Source: Rhizomucor pusillus
Taxonomy: Eukaryota; Mucoromycota; Mucoromycetes; Mucorales; Lichtheimiaceae
Assembly: GCA_900175165.2 (NCBI GenBank)
Contig: FWWN02000654.1
Span: 1 to 40,180 of the forward strand
Direction: 5' to 3'
Length of the DNA: 40,180 nucleotides
The notes beneath the pieces are model-generated. The model did no database searches and was not told the DNA's origin. It saw nothing but the letters and a program-made list of their open reading frames with translations. Both the position numbers and the translations under genes were made by a program. Positions 35,101-40,180 of this stretch are shown here, in pieces. Position 1 is the first letter of the stretch; each line of letters begins with the position of its first letter.

Positions 35101-35291
35101 TTTGACTGAATCATAGAAACAAGGGTTGGGTAGGACGACGGTTCCTTGCCTTCGCCGTTGCTCATTCCAGAGGACGACGAAGACGAGGACATGCTGGAAG
35201 GCGGGTGCTTCTGTAGACATTGCTGGGTTGCTGCGTATTCTCGCTTTTTTCTAACACCATTCTTGAAAATGTATGGAATGGAAAAGGACAT
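32177..35291 (-). CDS. VPS9-domain Rab5/Rab21-type GEF (ANKRD27-like, without ankyrin repeats)
   Basis: Endosomal guanine-nucleotide exchange factor. Exons (-): 34871-35291, 34702-34803, 34526-34635, 34404-34462, 34184-34340, 34044-34114, 33564-33958, 33364-33499, 32177-33287; 853 aa. A Ser-rich start is followed by an ANKRD27-like N-terminal region (FSRSLVVCIPHSKSLEG; GKVISIELPIIS; helical LHELQLSVQKFADTYVY). The VPS9 domain (about 310-500) shows VVMGFLHEKIWIQSLRSI, TPLEKLICVRKTLDLISAAV, NTDEMIPLFAYILVHSHI and NFALVTLKAAMDFLKG. The following ~350 residues are disordered, rich in Ser, His, Asn, Pro and Arg, with no ankyrin repeats. All introns are GT-AG. An in-frame ATG at 35192 could be an alternative start. 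The VPS9 call is strong; the Rab target is inferred. Confidence 0.85.
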
Positions 35292-36534
35292 TCCTCAAAG
35301 CAGACTCTGCCTCTTTCCTTAAAAAAAGAAGAGCAAGGCGGAAAAGGGAACGGCCTGGTGACGGCAGAAACTCAACCCGCCCAGCAACCAAATTTTGCAT
35401 GACTTGTCCCCACATTTCAACGTTACCTAAAGCCCCACCTCACTTTGAACGCGAGCGTGCGTAAAGAAAAAACTATACACCACGCCCAAACGCAAATTTA
35501 TCCGTTTTGACAACATATCTATCCACAAGACGAAATAACTCCAGCGCGCGGCACTTGTTCCCCTTGCAGCATATTGCACCAATTGCTCTCAGAGATTATC
35601 ATTTGACATCCAAGCAAATAAATAAAGCACTGTTATGTATTTGAAGAAGACTATTGTATCAAAGCAGGACAAAATATCCAAGCTTGTGTTGCAATCAATG
35701 CTTACTCCATTCAGATAAATCGATGACAGATGTGCTATAATACGGAAAGGGCTTTGACATGGTCCTGTGGATTCGACAATTGTTATCAACGTTAAGCAAC
35801 GTCTGGCATGTCGTATGTTTAGTGATTAGTCTGCTGGACAAAGTAATGATAGCACACGGATACTTATTACGTGAATGATTGTCCAAAAATCTTACAGTCT
35901 TTACTCAAATCCCAAAGAAGACCGGCGGCTTGCATATGTCGACATATCCATAAGGGATTACGTTGAAGAATTGAAGTGGGAAGGTGGAAGCAGTAAGTAG
36001 TTTTGGAGTGTGTAAAGCATCCATGGAGCCATATGACATGCTTCTCCTGTTATCATGTATAATCTTGAATGCCTTCGAGGTCACTCTGCTAATCGCGACT
36101 GTTTGGAACGGAAGAAAGCAGAGTTAGTTGCCCAGCATCACGGGACATGATATGATAAAATGACGAAAGTTTAACGAATGTCGAGGGTAATATTTTGACT
36201 AAACCAAGTAGCATTTACATAAAGCACCAGTCTTTGAATAGATGCGATGCGTGTCCTTGTTTGAATATATTCGCTGACAATCTTGGCTCCTGAAAGGAGG
36301 TGGCGACGTTGTCCGTGCCTCGGAAAACCAAACGCAGGACAAATCACGGGGCTGTTCACAGAACTTAGCGATTGCGGCATATGACATCGCACTCCCAAAT
36401 GGTGCGTTTGAGCTTCCCGACGCTGAGCGTTGAACATCATAATCCGAAAGATTTTGGCTGGAATATGCATTTCAGCTTCCAAATCTTAGTGCTTTGCCTG
36501 AGATATGCCATACTTTATTAACGAGCACTGCATT
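35292..36534. other. Unresolved region, possible short-exon gene on the minus strand
   Basis: About 1.2 kb. A minus frame from an ATG at 36469 to 36171 reads MHIPAKIFRIMMFNAQRREA and later IVSEYIQTRTRIASIQRL, which look helical and protein-like. A strong pyrimidine tract and CAG acceptor precede 36285, after which a different frame reads to a stop with no internal start. I could not build a model. The part near 35292-35550 is the upstream region of the VPS9 gene. Confidence 0.3.
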
Positions 36535-37729
36535 TTATTCCAGTAAATCTGTTTTCAGCAACTCTTGCAATGCATGAATTTGATGGCGGGCATTATCAAC
36601 TTGCAGTTGGATCAAACTTTCCACAGACATGCTAACACAGTCAAGTACATAGTCCTTTTTAAATCGCAAAATAGTAGTATTCAACAGACTATGTTACTTA
36701 CCCCCTCTTTTGAGCGACGACAGTTTGCTCGTAATCGACGATCGTCTTCTCAGATGGGCTTCTGCCAAAAATGATAAGTCTGAGATATATCCTTGATCTT
36801 CAAATACTGCGAATATTTACTCTGATGCAAGCTTTTGTTTGCTGTCGAAACCTTGATCTGAGACGTAAGCAAGGAATTGCTGGAGATATGCTTTTGCTGA
36901 CTCGTCAACTACGATATTTCTTCTGTTACTCAAGTGCACGTACAATGTTACTGCTAGCTTTATGGAATCAACCTCTTTCTGCGATGTCTTTCATAGCAGG
37001 TTCGATCGTCGCCACCTCAGTCAGACATCGGCTTATCTCTTCACAGTAAGCAGTTGAATACGATGTTATTTCATTGCTGTAAACGGATAAGAGCTGTAAA
37101 TAGTGAGAGATAATTAAGTTGATGTCTGTATAAGCACCATTGCATTTCTAGGTTTTTTCTTTTTTCATGCAAAGCATTAGAAGCAGTCGCCGTTTGCAGC
37201 TGCAGGGATGCTAAAGCCGTAGTGTAACATGCACTTTGAAGTCAAGTCAATTTTCGATCGCTCACATCTTTGCTGTTGCATATGACTTACGCTCCCCCAG
37301 CTGTACAATTCTCTGTAGCCATTGACGGGAAGAGAGATGAAATTGTTGACGTGTACACAACTTTGAAAAATGTTCCAAGCGGAGAGAATTTCCCAAGCGC
37401 TATAATATTTATTGACTTTGCCTTCCAATAAGTAACACTGCAAAGACGCCAAAGGGTTGTCATCCTTCGTATAGAGTGACAAAGCATACTTGTATCCATG
37501 GAAACAATAAAGGATCGTATATCGTTCCTGTTGGATCGACCGTATCTTCAATCCTCAATAAGCGAGGGACCGAAGATAATAAGTCTGAAATAATCGTCAT
37601 GCTGTAATCTGAAGTCCAGGTTCGTCGCATATGAGTATTCAATGGTCCAGCAGGGCATAGTAACCCCAGCCAGTGCAGGCTTGGCCTTTGGCTTTCCAGG
37701 ACGTTTGGAGAACTTCCTGGAAACAACAT
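36535..37729 (-). CDS. Unidentified six-exon gene
   Basis: Found only by joining splice sites. Exons (-): 37490-37729, 37291-37437, 37016-37093, 36821-36978, 36702-36761, 36535-36631; 259 aa. All donors are GT (GTATGC, GTAAGT, GTGGCG, GTAAAT, GTAAGT) and all acceptors are CAG or TAG. Phases agree at every join and the total is a whole number of codons. The translation is helical: LHWLGLLCPAGPLNTH and SVPRLLRIEDTVDPTG early, KVNKYYSAWEILSAWNIFQS in the middle, then KEVDSIKLAVTLYVHLSNRR and a coiled-coil end, SVESLIQLQVDNARHQIHAL to DLLE. The third intron (36979-37015) would be only 37 nt and is the weak point. Start: the ATG at 37729, 80 bp from the divergent CHORD start. I do not recognise the family. 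Confidence 0.55.
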
Positions 37730-37809
37730 GTTGCGGCTATTCAATTTTTTGAATATGGAAAGCAGCTGTCAACGCTCAAAAAGTTGATCACTCTTCCTCC
37801 GTCCTCGTA

Positions 37810-39145
37810 ATGGTCAAGTGCACCCACAAAGGCTGTAACAAGGAATTCTTGGAACAAGACAATGGTGACAATTGTAAGCGATCGCGAAGCATGAACACTC
37901 AGCTTTGACAATTACTAACCTCGACACACCAATTTCTAGCTTGTCAATTCCATCCCGGTGCTCCAATCTTCCACGAGGGTATAACGTTTATAGCTTGAGT
38001 TCTCGTAAACTTTTAGTGACAAGAGTCAACTGTTTAGGCTTGAAGGGCTGGTCTTGCTGCAACAAGCGTGTGGTCGACTTTGACGAGTTTCTTGCTATCC
38101 CTGGCTGCACGTTCGGAAAGCACACGACTGAGAAACAGAGTCAAGAAATTGCATCGACCCAACCAAAGCAGGAAAGCAACGTGGCTGCACCCACCGAAGT
38201 AAACAAGGATGGCGTGGAAGTTTACGGTGAATCAAAACCTGTTGCATCTATCCAGCCTGCAGCCGCCCAGCCGATAGAGACTCCACAGGCCGCGCCTGCT
38301 GCAAAGAAGGAGGAGCCAGAGGAAGAAGATGATGAAAGCCTGCCAGTTTCAGCCGGCACCATTTGCAAACGCAAGAGTTGTGGAGTAGCTTACAAAGACA
38401 ATGCTACATCGCGTGGAGACGGCGCTGAAGCTAAATGCCGATACCACCCAGGTCAGCCTATTTTCCACGAAGGATCCAAAGGTTGGAGCTGCTGCAAGCG
38501 CCGCGTTCTCGAGTTCGACGAGTTTCTCAAGATCCCCGGTTGCAAGGAAGGCAAGCATCTCTTTGTTGGACGCCAAACGAATGTAAGGATAAGGATTTTA
38601 GAACAATCTGGATTTGCGCATAGATCCTGAGATATCTTTGCAGGGGGAAGAGCTTGTGGATTGTCGCACTGACTGGTATCAGACTCAAACACATGTTATT
38701 CTCAGCGTGTTTGCCAAGGATAAACTCGATACACAAGTCTCTTTTGAAGCACGCGCTGTATCCATAGATATCAAGATGAAGAGTAATAAGCGATATAAGA
38801 AAACCATCCCCTTGTTCCATGTATGTCATTGATCTTGCAAAGGAGCATAGACGCCGCTAACTCATTGACACTGTATAGACCATCGAACCGGAAAACTCCA
38901 AGTATTCGGCTCTGTCAACAAAGGTCGAGCTATCCCTGAAAAAGACTAGCGGTGTGTCGTGGGCAGCGTTGGAACCGACGTCAGATGTGAAGACTTGGAC
39001 GACCTTTGGTGTAACTGGAGGTGGCGGTTCTGTGGGTGCAAAAGAGGTGAGGATGACATGACGCCGATATAATAATGGCAAGACTGACAAGATGACTTCA
39101 TAGATGATGTACACTAGTGATTCTCCTCTACACTTGAAGCAATAA
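37810..39145 (+). CDS. CHORD- and CS-domain co-chaperone (CHORDC1/RAR1 family)
   Basis: Zinc-binding HSP90 partner. Exons (+): 37810-37873, 37940-37978, 38038-38582, 38644-38820, 38879-39046, 39104-39145; 344 aa. Two CHORD modules with paired Cys/His: the first from CTHKGCNKEF through CQFHPGAPIFHEG and LKGWSCCNKRVVDFDEFL to GKH; the second from CKRKSCG through CRYHPGQPIFHEG and KGWSCCKRRVLEFDEFL to GKH. A Glu/Ala-rich linker separates them. A CS (p23-like) domain follows: CRTDWYQTQTHVILSVFAKD to VELSLKKTSGVSWAALE. The last short exon (ends HLKQ) is preferred. If the final intron is not removed, the protein ends at 39061 with VRMT instead. Identification is certain. Confidence 0.94.
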
Positions 39146-39363
39146 GTATAGTAAACGAAAATGGTAATGTTTAAGCTCGCGGGGCTCAGCTACGAGCAAT
39201 GATTGTCATAGCGGGATGTTGCTGCGTCTTCATATCGCACGACATTTTTCAATAAAGCTACTGCTGGCTTCCATTGAATACCTCCCTTTTTCCTTTTTTT
39301 TCCTTTTTTCTTTTCCCTTTTCTTTTTTATTCCTTTTCTCATTGCGATTGTACATTGCTAGTT

Positions 39364-40180
39364 ATGAGGAAACATTCAAAGTCAACTGCCAAGGCGATCG
39401 ACGTGGTCTTGAATGAGGAGAAGTTCTATTTTCCTGGCGAGTCTTTGAAAGGTATTATCTCGCAGCTTAACGACTAACAGTTCTGTCGCAACTCAAGTGG
39501 GGTGTATGCTAATAAATGTTGTCACTTGCACTCGCAGGCAAAGTCATTATCCACCCAAAAAGTCCAACGAAAACCAACCAGATTGTACTGAAATTCATCG
39601 GCGAAGTACAACTGTCTATCAAAGACAAAGAAACGATAACGCTCTTCCAGAGAAAGCAAATTATTCCCGTGACACAAGAGAAAGATAGCAGTAAAGCGTG
39701 TGTGTTGGATGCGAAACAGCATGAATTTCCGTTCGAATTTGTCGTTCCAAAGGGTCTTGATCTTCCCAGCTCGATGGAGGTACGAAGAACAACTCCCCTC
39801 TCTCCCACATTGTTGTCACTCTATGATTGGGAGTTCTAAGTTATGCTTGAAAATTCTAGTATAGTAAAAAGTGCCGCGTGCAGTATCTTTTGACAGCCAT
39901 ACACGATCGCCCGATGGTTCCAGAAGCATTCTGTGCCAAGGCGGAATACAGAGTACCTATTCTCGAAATGCTCGATATCGAAGCCGTGCAGTTCACTCGA
40001 CCGCAAGAAAAGATAGCCAATGTAGCCTTTGGAAGGGACAGGACTAGTCATCTTCGTGCTAATATGCCACGTGTTGGTTTTACTCGAGGTAAAAAGACGC
40101 ATTGATGCAGTTGGCGAGCCTTTTACTGCCGGATCGTAACTTTTCTCCTCTTGCCATACCTTTTATCCATCCTTTTGTTT
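39364..40180 (+). CDS. Alpha-arrestin (ART family), 5' part only
   Basis: Adaptor that links membrane cargo to ubiquitin ligases for endocytosis. Exons (+): 39364-39451, 39538-39779, 39860-40088, continuing beyond the window after a GTAAAA donor; about 186 residues are visible. Arrestin-N features: EEKFYFPGESLKGKVIIHPK (first strands with the P-G-E turn), VLKFIGEVQLSIKD, then HEFPFEFVVPKGLDLPSS and CRVQYLLTAIHDRP. The start ATG at 39364 follows a long TC-rich leader (39280-39345), typical of fungal promoters. The C-terminal arrestin domain and PY motifs lie outside, so the subgroup (Rod1, Rim8/PalF or Aly type) cannot be told. Confidence 0.85.

Noticed and set aside
36998..37010. GGTTCGATCG, similar to a tRNA B-box
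   Set aside because: No A-box or cloverleaf could be drawn around it, and it lies within the short-exon gene.

Overview
This window is nuclear DNA from a fungus, most likely a Mucorales-type member of the Mucoromycota. Its genes are broken by many introns of about 50-100 nt with fungal splice sites. The gene content fits: a rhizoferrin-type NIS siderophore synthetase (the mucoralean siderophore route), a 14-3-3 protein, a WOPR (Gti1/Pac2) regulator, an Sfp1-like zinc-finger protein and universal fungal housekeeping genes. I cannot fix the genus. There is no operon structure, and I saw no convincing tRNA, rRNA or CRISPR array.

Layout. 1-1.4 kb: unresolved. 1.4-3.8 kb (-): SulP anion transporter with a STAS domain. 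5.7-7.7 kb (-): four-exon IucA/IucC-type synthetase with two perfect iron-type GATA sites (ATCTGATAA) in its upstream region. 7.7-10.9 kb: non-coding, with one short direct repeat. 10.9-11.9 kb (+): small helical-repeat protein resembling C8orf76. 12.1-13.5 kb (-): 14-3-3 protein beginning with two micro-exons. 14.4-16.0 kb (-): MFS transporter. 16.2-18.0 kb (-): WOPR transcription factor. 18-20.4 kb: a long upstream region holding two decayed, related sequence copies. 20.4-21.5 kb (+): Sfp1-like C2H2 protein. 21.9-23.2 kb (+): universal-stress-domain protein. 23.4-24.3 kb (-): PAS protein with a hydrophobic C-terminal tail. 26.1-26.9 kb (-): mitochondrial RRM-like protein. 27.8-30.2 kb (+): dihydroxy-acid dehydratase. 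30.3-31.7 kb (-): proteasome lid subunit Rpn9. 32.2-35.3 kb (-): VPS9-domain Rab GEF. 36.5-37.7 kb (-): an unidentified gene whose exons are all short, visible only by joining splice sites. 37.8-39.1 kb (+): CHORD/CS co-chaperone. 39.4 kb to the window end (+): partial alpha-arrestin.

The genes mostly act independently. They cover sulfate/anion uptake, iron acquisition, branched-chain amino-acid synthesis, proteasome assembly, endosomal trafficking and its arrestin adaptors, and several signalling regulators. The most notable items are the iron-type GATA pair upstream of the siderophore synthetase, five introns that appear to need GC-AG splicing, the hidden six-exon gene next to the CHORD gene, and the decayed repeat copies between the WOPR and Sfp1-like genes.

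All exon joins were derived by hand from splice consensus and reading-frame continuity. Each complete gene model sums to a whole number of codons, but none is backed by transcript data.
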